Both the position numbers and the translations under genes were made by a program. A DNA stretch of 64,000 bases from CAWGXZ01 sp963826695 (GTDB lineage: Bacteria; Pseudomonadota; Gammaproteobacteria; Burkholderiales; Burkholderiaceae_C): contig CAWGXZ010000004.1 of NCBI GenBank assembly GCA_963826695.1, positions 248,001 to 312,000 on the forward strand. The letters run 5' to 3'. Shown piece by piece: positions 54,403 through 64,000 of the stretch. The notes under the pieces are model-generated. The model saw only the letters and a list, made by a program, of their open reading frames with translations. It was not told the origin of the DNA and did not search any database. Position 1 is the stretch's first letter. Each line of letters starts with the position of its first letter.

Positions 54403-54660
54403 ATGGCACAGAAAAAGGGCGGCGGCTCGACGCGCAACGGCCGCGACTCGCAGCCGAAGATGCTGGGCGTCAAGGCATTCGGCGGCGAGAAGATCCCTGC
54501 GGGATCGATCATCGTTCGCCAGCGCGGAACCAAGTTCCATGCGGGTGTGAACGTCGGCATCGGCCGCGATCACACGCTGTTCGCGCTGGTCGACGGGCAG
54601 GTGAGCTTCGCCGTCAAGGGTCCGAAGAACCGCAAGACGGTGAACGTGACCGCGGCTTGA
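54403..54660 (+). CDS. rpmA: Large ribosomal subunit protein bL27
   Basis: The 85-residue protein begins MAQKKGGGSTRNGRDSQPKM, typical of L27, whose N-terminal tail reaches the peptidyl transferase centre. GTKFHAGVNVGIGRDHTLFA is also diagnostic. It follows rplU by 42 bp. An intrinsic terminator lies 20 bp after its stop. Confidence 0.97.
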   Translation: MAQKKGGGSTRNGRDSQPKMLGVKAFGGEKIPAGSIIVRQRGTKFHAGVNVGIGRDHTLFALVDGQVSFAVKGPKNRKTVNVTAA

Positions 54661-54680
54661 ACGAGCTGCGCACGGCCTGC

Positions 54681-54708
54681 AACCCCGGCTTGCCGGGGTT
54701 TGTTGTTT
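54681..54708 (+). terminator. Intrinsic terminator between rpmA and obgE
   Basis: AACCCCGG and CCGGGGTT pair as an 8-bp stem around CTTG and are followed by TGTTGTTT. It lies 20 bp after the rpmA stop and 29 bp before the obgE start. Ribosomal protein mRNA should therefore mostly end here, with obgE made by read-through or from its own promoter. Confidence 0.75.
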
Positions 54709-54737
54709 GGAGCGCGCTAAAAACTGGCGGGATCTCG

Positions 54738-55814
54738 GTGAAATTCGTCGACGAAGCGACCATCGAAGTGATCGCCGGTGACGGTGGCAACGGTTGCATG
54801 AGCTTTCGCCGTGAAAAGTTCATACCGTTCGGTGGCCCCAACGGCGGCGACGGTGGCCGTGGCGGGAGCGTGTTCGCGGTCGGCGATCGCAACCTCAACA
54901 CGCTGATCGATTACCGCTACGCCCGGCGCCATGAAGCGCGCCGTGGCGAGAACGGCCGCGGCTCCGACCAGTTCGGCGCTGCCGCCGACGACATCGTCCT
55001 GCGCATGCCGATCGGCACCATCATCCGCGATGCCGACAGCGGCGAGACGCTTGCGGAACTGCTCGTGCCCGACGAACGCGTGCTGCTCGTCAAGGGTGGC
55101 GACGGTGGCTTCGGCAACATGCATTTCAAGACCAGCACCAACCGTGCACCGCGCCAGAAGACACCCGGCTGGCCCGGCACGCAACGCCGCTTGCAGCTGG
55201 AACTGCGTGTTCTGGCCGATGTCGGCCTGCTCGGCATGCCCAATGCGGGCAAGTCGACCTTGATCACGGCCATTTCCAATGCCCGGCCGAAGATTGCCGA
55301 TTACCCGTTCACGACCCTGCACCCGAATCTCGGCGTGGTCCGTGTCGCCGCCGAGCAGAGCTTCGTCGTCGCCGACATTCCCGGGCTGATCGAGGGTTCG
55401 GCCGAGGGCGCGGGTCTGGGGCACTACTTCCTGCGCCATCTGCAGCGCACCCACTTGCTGCTGCATCTCGTCGACGTGGCCCCCTTCGACGAGGGCGTCG
55501 ACCCGGTTCTCCAGGTTCGCACCATCACGGCCGAGCTGAAGAAGTACGACCTGTCGCTGTTCCGCAAGCCACGCTGGCTGGTGCTCAACAAGGTCGACAT
55601 GCTGCCGGTCGAGCAACGTGCGCAACGGGTCCGGGACGTCGTGCGGCGACTGCGCTGGAAGGGTCCGGTGTTCGAGATTTCGGCGCTGACGCGCGAGGGC
55701 TGCGAAGCCTTGACGCAGGCTGTCTACCGCGAGGTCGCCAACCTGAAGAACCCGCTTGCCGCCGATCCCGATCCGCGTTTCGACGAGACGGTGCAAGCAC
55801 CGCCGGCCGCATGA
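54738..55814 (+). CDS. obgE: Obg-family ribosome-associated GTPase
   Basis: The 358-residue GTPase has the glycine-rich Obg fold at the N-terminus (VIAGDGGNGCMSFRREKF, then GGPNGGDGGRGGSV). The G domain follows: G1 LLGMPNAGKST, switch I with YPFTTLHPNLG, G3 VADIPGLIEGS, G4 LNKVD. It acts in 50S subunit maturation and growth control. The start is GTG at 54738, reading MKFVDEATIEV; the 27 codons before it include the terminator. Confidence 0.96.
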   Translation: MKFVDEATIEVIAGDGGNGCMSFRREKFIPFGGPNGGDGGRGGSVFAVGDRNLNTLIDYRYARRHEARRGENGRGSDQFGAAADDIVLRMPIGTIIRDADSGETLAELLVPDERVLLVKGGDGGFGNMHFKTSTNRAPRQKTPGWPGTQRRLQLELRVLADVGLLGMPNAGKSTLITAISNARPKIADYPFTTLHPNLGVVRVAAEQSFVVADIPGLIEGSAEGAGLGHYFLRHLQRTHLLLHLVDVAPFDEGVDPVLQVRTITAELKKYDLSLFRKPRWLVLNKVDMLPVEQRAQRVRDVVRRLRWKGPVFEISALTREGCEALTQAVYREVANLKNPLAADPDPRFDETVQAPPAA

Positions 55815-55890
55815 TCGGCTGCGTGAGGTCGTCTCGAAAGCCGTGGTGCGTTGCTCCCGGGGGGATCGCGCGCGGCGCCAGGGTGCCCGA

Positions 55891-57009
55891 TTGAGCGGGG
55901 TGCTCCGGGCAGCGCACCGGATCGTCGTCAAGGTCGGCTCGACGCTTGTCACCGACGAGGGCCGCGGTCTCGACGAAGCCGCCATCGGTGACTGGTGTCG
56001 GCAACTTGCCGCATTGAACGCGCAGGGGCGCGAGGTCCTGATGGTGTCGAGCGGCGCCATCGCCGAGGGCATGAAGCGGCTCGGCTGGCGTGAGCGGCCC
56101 AAGGAACTGCATTCGCTGCAGGCCGCGGCGGCCGTTGGCCAGATGGGCCTTGCCCAGATCTACGAGTCGAAGCTGCGCCAGCATGCGCTCGGCAGCGCGC
56201 AGGTGCTGCTGACGCACGCCGACCTCGTCGACCGGGAGCGTTATCTCAATGCGCGCTCGACGCTGCTGACGCTGCTCAAGCTGGGCGTGGTGCCGGTCAT
56301 CAACGAGAACGACACCGTCGTCAACGAGGAGATCCGCTTCGGCGACAACGACACGCTGGGGGCGTTGGTCGCCAACCTGGTCGAAGCCGATGCGCTGATC
56401 ATCCTCACCGACCAGCGGGGTCTCTACAGTGCCGACCCGCGGCGCGACCCCACTGCGCGCTTCATCGAGTCCGCCACGGCGGGTGCGGCCGGGCTCGAGG
56501 CGATGGCGGGCGGCGCCGGCAGCCATCTCGGTCGCGGCGGGATGATCACCAAGGTGCTCGCCGCCAAACGCGCCGCGCGTGGCGGCGCCAGCACGGTGAT
56601 CGCCTCCGGGCGCGAGCCCGACGTTCTGACACGCCTGGTGGCCGGCGAATCGATCGGCACGGCGCTGATTGCCTCGACGCCGAAGCAGACCGCCCGCAAG
56701 AAATGGATTGCCGACCATCTGCAGCTGCGCGGCACCGTGGTTGTCGACGAGGGTGCCGTCGTCAAGCTGCGCGACGAAGGCAAGAGCCTGCTTGCAGTCG
56801 GCGTCGTGGCGGTGCACGGCGAGTTCCACCGCGGCGATGTGGTCGCGGTACACGATCTCCGCGGCCAGGAAATCGCCCGCGGCCTTGCCAACTACGCCAG
56901 CAGCGAAGCGCGGTTGATCGCGCGCAAGCCTTCCTCGGCGTTCGAGAGCCTGCTCGGCTATGTCGGCGACGCCGAACTGATCCACCGCGACAACCTGGTG
57001 CTCGGCTGA
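55891..57009 (+). CDS. proB: Glutamate 5-kinase
   Basis: The enzyme has the amino acid kinase domain (HRIVVKVGSTLVTDEGRGLD, then MVSSGAIAEGMKRLG and VPVINENDTV) and a C-terminal PUA domain (RGTVVVDEGAVVKLRDEGKS). It catalyses the first step of proline synthesis. No ATG fits; TTG at 55891 (372 residues, AGGGTG upstream) or GTG at 55900 is the likely start. It follows obgE by 76 bp, the usual linkage in this group. Confidence 0.94.
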   Translation: MSGVLRAAHRIVVKVGSTLVTDEGRGLDEAAIGDWCRQLAALNAQGREVLMVSSGAIAEGMKRLGWRERPKELHSLQAAAAVGQMGLAQIYESKLRQHALGSAQVLLTHADLVDRERYLNARSTLLTLLKLGVVPVINENDTVVNEEIRFGDNDTLGALVANLVEADALIILTDQRGLYSADPRRDPTARFIESATAGAAGLEAMAGGAGSHLGRGGMITKVLAAKRAARGGASTVIASGREPDVLTRLVAGESIGTALIASTPKQTARKKWIADHLQLRGTVVVDEGAVVKLRDEGKSLLAVGVVAVHGEFHRGDVVAVHDLRGQEIARGLANYASSEARLIARKPSSAFESLLGYVGDAELIHRDNLVLG

Positions 57010-57022
57010 GCCGAGTCGTGCG

Positions 57023-57634
57023 TCAGGTCGGCGGCAGTTCCAGCGCAGGCTGCGATTCGGCCCGCTCGGCACTGCCCGCTGGCGATGAAACCGCCGGATG
57101 GCGGGACTCTTCGCGTGGATGCGGCCGCACGCCCGCGCGCAAATAGCGGTTGTGGAAGTTCGACCGAGGCAGGAAGCGCGCCAGCTCGGTCAGCGCCATC
57201 TGGTAGACGTTGCGCTTGAACTCGATCACGACCTCGAGCGGCACCCAGTACTCGTTCCAGCGCCAGGCGTCGAACTCCGGGTGGTCGGTCGCGCGCAGGT
57301 TCATGTCGCTGTCGCGACCCATCAGCTGCAGCAGGAACCAGATCTGTTTTTGTCCGCGGTAGTGGCCGCGGGCATCGCGCCGGATGTAGTGCTCGGGTAC
57401 TTCGTAGCGCAGCCAGTCACGCGTTCGGGCGAGGATGCGCACGTGCTCCGAGGTCAGGCCGACCTCTTCGTGGAGCTCTCGGTACATCGCCTGCTCCGGC
57501 GTCTCACCGTACTTGATGCCCCCCTGCGGGAACTGCCATGAGTGTGTCCGGAGGCGTTTGCCCCAAAACACCTGGCTCCTCTGGTTGAGCAGGATGATGC
57601 CGACGTTGGGTCTGAACCCTTCACGGTCGAGCAT
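57023..57634 (-). CDS. rppH: RNA pyrophosphohydrolase (Nudix)
   Basis: The 203-residue protein begins MLDREGFRPNVGIILLNQRS, as RppH does, and has the Nudix box GGIKYGETPEQAMYRELHEE followed by VGL. The last 45 residues are a Pro/Ser-rich tail beyond the catalytic domain. RppH removes pyrophosphate from 5'-triphosphate mRNA ends and starts decay. It is convergent with proB (13 bp between stops) and divergent from proS. The very long frame covering proS on this strand is a shadow. Confidence 0.94.
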   Translation of the reverse strand: MLDREGFRPNVGIILLNQRSQVFWGKRLRTHSWQFPQGGIKYGETPEQAMYRELHEEVGLTSEHVRILARTRDWLRYEVPEHYIRRDARGHYRGQKQIWFLLQLMGRDSDMNLRATDHPEFDAWRWNEYWVPLEVVIEFKRNVYQMALTELARFLPRSNFHNRYLRAGVRPHPREESRHPAVSSPAGSAERAESQPALELPPT

Positions 57635-57748
57635 AATCAACCCCCGAATTTTCTCGTTGGATCGATTATTGCACCGGTGTGACGCGAATCGAGCCAAGGG
57701 CTTCTGTGCAGCGCTTTCCCGGGGTGACTCGGCCGCCCTGCCGCCCGC

Positions 57749-59494
57749 ATGAAAGCATCGCAGTTCCACATCGTCACACTCAAGGAAGCACCCGCCGACG
57801 CCGAGGTCGCCAGCCACAAGCTGATGTTGCGCGCCGGTCTGATCCGCCGGCTCGGCGCCGGTATCTACAGCTACATGCCGATGGGCCTGCGGACGATCCG
57901 CAAGGTCGAAGCCATCATCCGCGAGGAGATGAACCGCGCCGGCGCGATCGAACTGCTGATGCCTGTGGTTCAGCCGGCGGAGTTGTGGCAGGAGACCGGA
58001 CGTTTCGAGAAGATGGGCGCCGAGCTGTTGCGGGTCAAGGACCGCCATGAGCGCGACTTCATCATCCAGCCGACTTCGGAAGAGGTGATCACCGACATCG
58101 CCCGGCAGGAGCTGCGCAGCTGGCGTTCGCTGCCGAAGAATTTCTATCACATCCAGACGAAGTTCCGCGACGAGCGCCGGCCGCGGTTCGGCGTGATGCG
58201 CGGCCGCGAATTCACGATGAAGGACGCCTATTCCTTCGATCGGGACGTGGCCGCTGCCGGCCGCAGCTACGACGCGATGTTTGCGGCGTACCAGCGCATC
58301 TTCCAGCGCATGGGGTTGCAGTTCCGCGCGGTGGCGGCGGATACCGGCGCCATCGGCGGCGATCGCTCGCACGAGTTCCAGGTGATCGCCGAGACGGGCG
58401 AGGATGCGATCGTCTATTGCCCCGAATCCGACTACGCCGCGAACATCGAACTGGCCGAGGCGTTGCCGCCCCCCGGAAGCCGCGCTGCGCCGACACAGCC
58501 GATGCAGCAGCTGCCCACGCCCGGTGCCTCGACCTGCGAGCAGGTCGCAGCACTGCTCGAGCTGCCACTGCAGAAGACCGTCAAGTCGCTGGTGCTTGCC
58601 GCCGATAAGCCGGGGATGGAAGGCGAGGCTCCGCAAACGACGATCTGGCTGCTGCTGGTGCGCGGCGACCATTCGCTCAACGAGGTCAAGGCCGGCAAGC
58701 TGCCCGGCCTCGACGCGGGATACCGCTTTGCGAACGCAGCCGAGATCGAAAGCGCCTTTGCCTGCCGTGCCGGTTATCTCGGCCCGGTCGGTGCCTCGCC
58801 CGAGGTGCGTGTCGTCGCCGACCGCAGCGTGGCGCTGATGAGCGACTTCGTCTGCGGCGCCAACGTTGCCGATGCCCACCTGACGGGCGTCAACTGGGGG
58901 CGTGATCTGCCGGAACCGAATCTGGTTGCCGACATCCGAAACGTCGTCGAGGGCGATTCCTCGCCCGACGGACGCGGCTCGCTGGCGATCCAGCGCGGCA
59001 TCGAGGTCGGGCACGTCTTCTTTCTCGGAACCAAGTACAGCGAAGCGATGAAAGCCACCTTCCTCGACGAGCAGGGCAAGCCGCAGCTGATGCAGATGGG
59101 CTGCTACGGCATCGGCGTCACGCGCATCCTCGGCGCGGCGATCGAGCAGAACCACGACGAGCGCGGCATCACCTGGCCGGCCGCGCTGGCGCCGTATTCG
59201 GTGGTGATCTGCCCGATCGGCTACGACCGTTCGGACGACGTCCGCTCGGCGGCCGACCGGCTGCATGCCGAACTCGAAGCGCTCGGCATCGATGCCATGC
59301 TCGACGATCGCGGCGAGCGCCCGGGCGCGATGTTCGCGGACTGGGAGCTGATCGGCGTACCGCTGCGGGTGGTCGTCTCCGATCGCGGCCTGAAGGCCGG
59401 TACGGCTGAAGTCCAGGGCCGCCGCGAGGGCAGCGCCACGCCGGTGGCGCTCGGCGACCTCACCGCCCACGTCCGGGCACGGGTGCTGTCATGA
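57749..59494 (+). CDS. proS: Prolyl-tRNA synthetase
   Basis: The 581-residue class II synthetase is of the bacterial type with an editing insertion. Motif 1 region is FHIVTLKEAPADAEVASHKL, motif 2 is FRDERRPRFGVMRGREFTMK, and motif 3 contains GIGVTRILGAAIEQN. The YbaK-like INS editing domain lies about residues 230-390. It charges tRNA-Pro. The lytic transglycosylase gene overlaps its stop by 4 bp. The tRNA-Pro(CGG) gene lies 5 kb to the left. Confidence 0.97.
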   Translation: MKASQFHIVTLKEAPADAEVASHKLMLRAGLIRRLGAGIYSYMPMGLRTIRKVEAIIREEMNRAGAIELLMPVVQPAELWQETGRFEKMGAELLRVKDRHERDFIIQPTSEEVITDIARQELRSWRSLPKNFYHIQTKFRDERRPRFGVMRGREFTMKDAYSFDRDVAAAGRSYDAMFAAYQRIFQRMGLQFRAVAADTGAIGGDRSHEFQVIAETGEDAIVYCPESDYAANIELAEALPPPGSRAAPTQPMQQLPTPGASTCEQVAALLELPLQKTVKSLVLAADKPGMEGEAPQTTIWLLLVRGDHSLNEVKAGKLPGLDAGYRFANAAEIESAFACRAGYLGPVGASPEVRVVADRSVALMSDFVCGANVADAHLTGVNWGRDLPEPNLVADIRNVVEGDSSPDGRGSLAIQRGIEVGHVFFLGTKYSEAMKATFLDEQGKPQLMQMGCYGIGVTRILGAAIEQNHDERGITWPAALAPYSVVICPIGYDRSDDVRSAADRLHAELEALGIDAMLDDRGERPGAMFADWELIGVPLRVVVSDRGLKAGTAEVQGRREGSATPVALGDLTAHVRARVLS

Positions 59495-60135
59495 GCGGTA
59501 CCGGCCATCTTCGCAACCGCCGGCGGCTGATGGCGGCCGCTGCCTGGGGGCCGGTTGCGGTGTTCGCGCCGGCCACCGCACGCGCGCGCGCAGGGCAGGT
59601 CGAGGAGCCGCTGATCGACTCGGTGCGCTCGGCGCTGTCGTCGGCGATCGCCAACACCGCCCCGCCAAAGCCGAGCTTCACCTCGGAACAGGCGCGGGCG
59701 ACGTACATCGCCTGGCGCGACGCGATGAGCCAGCGGCTGCGCCAGCGCAAGCCGGACGAGGCGACGCGGATCGAGTTTCTGGAAACGGTCTGGTACGAAA
59801 GCAAGCGCGCCGGCCTCTCACCCGAGTGGGTGCTCGGCGTCGTCCAGGTCGAAAGCGGCTTCCGCAAGTACGCGATCAGCGCCGTCGGCGCTCGCGGCTA
59901 CATGCAGGTCATGCCGTTCTGGGCCCGGCTGATCGGCGACGGCGACGTCGGCCGGCTGTTCCACCTGCAGACCAACCTGCGCTTCGGCTGCGTCATCCTG
60001 CGCCATTACCTCGACATCGAGCGCGGCGACCTGTCGATGGCGCTCGGCCGCTACAACGGCAGCCGCGGCCGACCGGAATATCCGCGCCTGGTGGTCGGCG
60101 CAAAGCGCAACTGGGACTGGTCGGCCGAAGCCTAG
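59491..60135 (+). CDS. Lytic transglycosylase (SLT domain)
   Basis: The 214-residue protein has an N-terminal signal-like region with RRR before a short hydrophobic stretch (LMAAAAWGPVAVFAPATA). The SLT domain carries GVVQVESGFRKYAISAVG (catalytic Glu in VESGF), ARGYMQVMPFWARLIG and ALGRYNGSRGRPEYP. It cleaves glycan strands of peptidoglycan in the periplasm. Start and proS stop overlap (ATGA), a linkage common in the Burkholderiales. The Arg-rich leader could be Tat-like. Confidence 0.9.
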   Translation: MSGTGHLRNRRRLMAAAAWGPVAVFAPATARARAGQVEEPLIDSVRSALSSAIANTAPPKPSFTSEQARATYIAWRDAMSQRLRQRKPDEATRIEFLETVWYESKRAGLSPEWVLGVVQVESGFRKYAISAVGARGYMQVMPFWARLIGDGDVGRLFHLQTNLRFGCVILRHYLDIERGDLSMALGRYNGSRGRPEYPRLVVGAKRNWDWSAEA

Positions 60136-60273
60136 AACGCGCGATCAAACCGGCTGCACGGCCCGATTCGTTTTTCCGGTGCTCGCCGGACGCCAGGGCC
60201 GGCTGCTCCTCCATGCGACCGCGAGCTGCTCGCCAAGCTTTCTCCCACACCTTCTGAGCGCTGGTACTTCGCT

Positions 60274-60852
60274 CTACAGCCCGTTCCAGCGGGTGGGCGT
60301 GGCGCCGTCGGTGCCGAGCAGGCCGATGGCACGCTCCACCGTCTCGGCAACCATCGCCTCGATGCTGTCGGGCCGGTGATAGAACGCCGGCAGCGGCGGG
60401 AAGATGACGCCGCCCATTTCGGTCACCGCCGTCATGTTGCGCAGGTGGGCCAGGTTGAACGGCGTTTCGCGGACCATCAGCAGCAGGCGGCGCCGCTCCT
60501 TCAGTGCGACATCCGCCGCGCGCGCAATCAGGTTGTCGGAAAGACCGAGTGCGACCGCGGCCAACGTCTTCATCGAGCAGGGTGCGACGACCATGGCATG
60601 CGTCGGAAACGAGCCGCTGGCGATCGTCGCGCCGATATCGGCCGGGTTGTACGAATGGTCGGCCAGTGCTTCGAGGGCGCGCCGGTCGAGGCCGAGTTCG
60701 TGGTGCGCATTGAGCACCCCCGCCGGGCTGGCCACCAGGTGCGTCTCGCAGCCGAGTTGCCGCAGCCGCTCGAGCAGCCGCACGCCGTAAATTGCCCCGC
60801 TTGCGCCGGTCAGGCCGACGACGACCTTCGGCGGCGCGGCGCTTGCGGTCAC
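60274..60852 (-). CDS. ubiX: Flavin prenyltransferase UbiX
   Basis: The 192-residue flavoprotein has the UbiX start VVVGLTGASGAIYGVRLLE and core HAMVVAPCSMKTLAAVALG, followed by MVRETPFNLAHLRNM. It makes prenylated FMN for the decarboxylase UbiD in ubiquinone synthesis. The start is GTG at 60852, 3 bp after the grxD stop, so both share a transcript. Confidence 0.95.
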   Translation of the reverse strand: MTASAAPPKVVVGLTGASGAIYGVRLLERLRQLGCETHLVASPAGVLNAHHELGLDRRALEALADHSYNPADIGATIASGSFPTHAMVVAPCSMKTLAAVALGLSDNLIARAADVALKERRRLLLMVRETPFNLAHLRNMTAVTEMGGVIFPPLPAFYHRPDSIEAMVAETVERAIGLLGTDGATPTRWNGL

Positions 60853-60855
60853 GCG

Positions 60856-61173
60856 TCAGGCCTTGGCGGCGAGCACCTGCTCGAGTTCGCCCGACTGGTG
60901 CATTTCCATCATGATGTCCGAGCCGCCGACGAACTCGCCGTCGACATAGAGCTGCGGAATCGTCGGCCAGTTGGCGTAGTCCTTGATGCCCTGGCGGACT
61001 TCGTCGTCCTCGAGCACGTTGACCGTCGTCACGTCGGTCGCGCCGCAGGCCTTGAGCAGCTGGATGGCGCGGCCGGAAAAACCGCACATCGGAAACTGCG
61101 CGGTGCCCTTCATGAACAGGACGACGCGCTTGGATTTAACGATCTGGTCGATGCGTTGTTGAACGTTGCTCAT
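60856..61173 (-). CDS. grxD: Monothiol glutaredoxin (Grx4 type)
   Basis: The 105-residue protein has the monothiol CGFS active site in GTAQFPMCGFSGRAIQLL and the conserved ANWPTIPQLYVDGEFVGGSD. These proteins bind and transfer [2Fe-2S] clusters with glutathione. It sits between prmC and ubiX in the conserved order hemA-prfA-prmC-grxD-ubiX. Confidence 0.95.
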   Translation of the reverse strand: MSNVQQRIDQIVKSKRVVLFMKGTAQFPMCGFSGRAIQLLKACGATDVTTVNVLEDDEVRQGIKDYANWPTIPQLYVDGEFVGGSDIMMEMHQSGELEQVLAAKA

Positions 61174-61212
61174 GGATCGCTGGCCCGCAACGGGCGGTGA
61201 AGAATACGGCTG

Positions 61213-62069
61213 CTATTGTCCACCGGCCGCTCCGGGCCTGCTGCCGGCAGGGCTGCGGCCGCCGCTGACCCGCGGCCTGCCGGCGAGGTCGCGGCGCGTC
61301 TGCACTTCGCCGAAGCCGGCGGCGCCGAGCAGGGCGCGGACAGCGGCGTCCTGTTCGTGACCGTGCTCGAGCAGCAGCCAGCCGCCGGGATGAAGCTGCG
61401 CCAACGCGCCGCCGATGATCGCTCGCAGGTCGTCCTGGCCGTCGGCACCCGCCACCAGCGCAGCGAGCGGCTCGTGGCGCAGCGCCGGCAGGTGGGCGTC
61501 GCCGGCGGCGATGTAGGGCGGGTTGGCGACGGCAAGGTCGAATCGGCGCCCTGCGACAGCGCTCCACCAGTCGCCGGCGAGGAACTCGACTTCCAGGCCG
61601 AGCCGCCGGGCGTTGTCTTGCGCCAGCGCCAGCGCCTCGCCGCTGGCATCGACGGCGGTGACCTGCGCGTCCGGGCAGCTCGCCCGCAGCGCCAGTGCAA
61701 TTGCGCCGCTGCCGGTACCGAGGTCGAGCACGGTCGGCGGCGGCTCGCCGGACGCATGCTGCCGCAGCAGCGCGACGGCCCAGTCGACCAGCGTTTCGGT
61801 GTCGGCACGCGGAATCAGCACCCGTCGGTCGACCGCCAGCTCAAGGCCATAGAACTCGATCTTGCCGAGCAGGTAGGCGAGCGGCTCGCCTGCGCAGCGC
61901 CGTGTCTTCAGCCGCAGCCAGGCAGCGTATTGGACGCCGTCGAGCACGTCGTCGCCGTGCGCAATCACCCAGGCACGCGACTGGCCGACGACCTGCGCCA
62001 GCAGCAGCTGCGCATCGAGCCGGTCGATGCCTGCCGCCCGGGCGTCGCCGAGCGCCGCGTCGATGCGCA

Positions 62070-62070
<1 letters not shown>
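61213..62070 (-). CDS. prmC: Peptide chain release factor N5-glutamine methyltransferase
   Basis: The 285-residue methyltransferase has the SAM-binding LDLGTGSGAIALAL and the substrate Gln-binding motif VANPPYIAAGD (NPPY). The helical N-terminal domain includes RIDAALGDARAAGIDRLDAQ. It methylates the Gln of the GGQ motif in release factors. Its ATG shares one base with the prfA stop (TGATG), so the target and its modifier are coupled in translation. Confidence 0.95.
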
Positions 62071-63188
<1,118 letters not shown>

Positions 63189-63250
63189 CGGCGTGCGGGC
63201 AGGCAGGGCGTGCGCTGCGACCCGGTCGCAGCCAACAGCAGCATTCGGCG

Positions 63251-64000
63251 CTAGGGCGCCGCAGGAGGGCGCGGCGCGTCGGCTGCGCTTTCGCGCAGGA
63301 ACAGGCGGGCAACGGTTTGCCCCAGCCGGACGCGCTCGTCGCCGCTGGCGGCGTGCAGCTCGGCCAGCGTGCCGTGCAGCATCTTCTGCGTCAGGCCGCG
63401 CGACAGCGCCTCGAGCACGGTGTCGACGTCGGCGCCGCGCGCCAGCATCCGCTGCGCACGCGCCAGTTCGGCCGATCGCCACTCGCCGGCCTGCGCCTGC
63501 AGCGACTGGATCAGCGGCACCGCATCGCGCTGGTCGAGCCAGCGGACGAAACCCTGCACGCCCGACTCGATGATGACCTCGGCACGTTCGACGGCAGCCT
63601 GCCGCCGCGCACCCGCCGACTGCACCAGCGCCGAAAGATCGTCGACGGTGTAGAGGTAGACGTCGGCGAGCGAGCCGACTTCGGGCTCGATGTCACGCGG
63701 CACCGCGAGATCGACCATGAACATCGGGCGGTGGCGTCGCGCCTTGACCGCGCGCTCGACGGCGCCCAGGCCGATGATCGGCAGCGAGCTCGCGGTGCAT
63801 GAGATCACCACGTCGAATTCGGCCAGCCGCTGCGGCAGTTCGGCCAGCCGCATCGCCTCGGCGCCGAAGCGCTGCGCCAGCTTCTCGCCGCGCTCGAGCG
63901 TCCGGTTCGCGACGCTCATCGATCGCGGCGAGCGCGCCGCAAAGTGGGCGGCAACGAGTTCGATCATTTCACCTGCGCCGACAAGCGCGATCTTCAGCCG
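63251..64000 (-). CDS. hemA: Glutamyl-tRNA reductase, C-terminal part (5' end outside window)
   Basis: The frame is open to the right edge and covers about 249 residues of HemA. The NADPH domain starts at the edge (RLKIALVGAGEMIELVAAHF) and continues with SVANRTLERGEKLAQRFG, then FMVDLAVPRDIEPEVG and the dimerisation helices to a Pro-rich end. The catalytic Cys lies in the missing N-terminal part. It makes glutamate-1-semialdehyde, the first step of haem synthesis by the C5 route. prfA follows after 62 bp. Confidence 0.95.
   Translation of the reverse strand, partial: RLKIALVGAGEMIELVAAHFAARSPRSMSVANRTLERGEKLAQRFGAEAMRLAELPQRLAEFDVVISCTASSLPIIGLGAVERAVKARRHRPMFMVDLAVPRDIEPEVGSLADVYLYTVDDLSALVQSAGARRQAAVERAEVIIESGVQGFVRWLDQRDAVPLIQSLQAQAGEWRSAELARAQRMLARGADVDTVLEALSRGLTQKMLHGTLAELHAASGDERVRLGQTVARLFLRESAADAPRPPAAP

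Noticed and set aside
57023..59470. An 815-codon minus-strand frame running through proS
   Set aside because: Only its last 203 codons are RppH; the rest is antisense to prolyl-tRNA synthetase.

Overview
This 64 kb window is high-GC chromosomal DNA from a betaproteobacterium, most likely a member of the Burkholderiales. The evidence is the block hemA-prfA-prmC-grxD-ubiX, proS / rppH, proB-obgE-rpmA-rplU / ispB, tRNA-Pro, pilB-pilC-pilD-coaE-zapD-yacG, the orphan Bug-type solute-binding proteins, and an intracellular PHB depolymerase. The genus cannot be fixed from sequence alone.

Layout. 1-2.3 kb: a haem-based NO/O2 sensor (H-NOX) next to a GGDEF-EAL c-di-GMP enzyme. 2.4-7.2 kb: a tight catabolic operon of an acetolactate-synthase-like ThDP enzyme, a zinc alcohol dehydrogenase and a fused CoA-transferase. 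7.3-18.9 kb: single housekeeping or accessory genes, including ThpR, a frameshifted DUF3445 gene, a Kelch remnant, HAD phosphatase, MATE exporter, peptidoglycan-binding protein, cupin, GST, PhaZ, histidine kinase, asparaginase and a ProQ/FinO protein. 19-22.9 kb: a periplasmic PQQ sugar-dehydrogenase-like protein, a small cytochrome c and a TonB-dependent receptor. 22.9-25.8 kb: a cluster of cell-wall-active proteins that could be an effector/immunity set. 26-28.7 kb: NAD synthetase and an isochorismatase-family hydrolase.

29-40 kb looks accessory. It carries a decayed tyrosine-recombinase end, two LysR/Bug modules (one with an RraA-family aldolase), a cardiolipin synthase, and a degenerate-NTPase-like protein followed by two MscS-type channels. 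40-44.8 kb is a branched-chain amino acid type ABC importer with a fused LivH-LivM permease. 45-47 kb has ferredoxin-NADP reductase and a caspase-like protease. From 46.8 kb to the right edge the window is core genome: division, CoA and type IV pilus genes, a tRNA-Pro, quinone side chain synthesis, ribosomal proteins and GTPase, proline synthesis, mRNA decapping, prolyl-tRNA synthetase, ubiquinone prenylation of flavin, glutaredoxin, release factor and haem synthesis.

Five interruptions of otherwise good genes (DUF3445, three in the first MscS gene, one in livG) are each explained by one extra base. This looks more like residual sequence error than real decay, except for the integrase remnant and Kelch fragment, which are truly degenerate.
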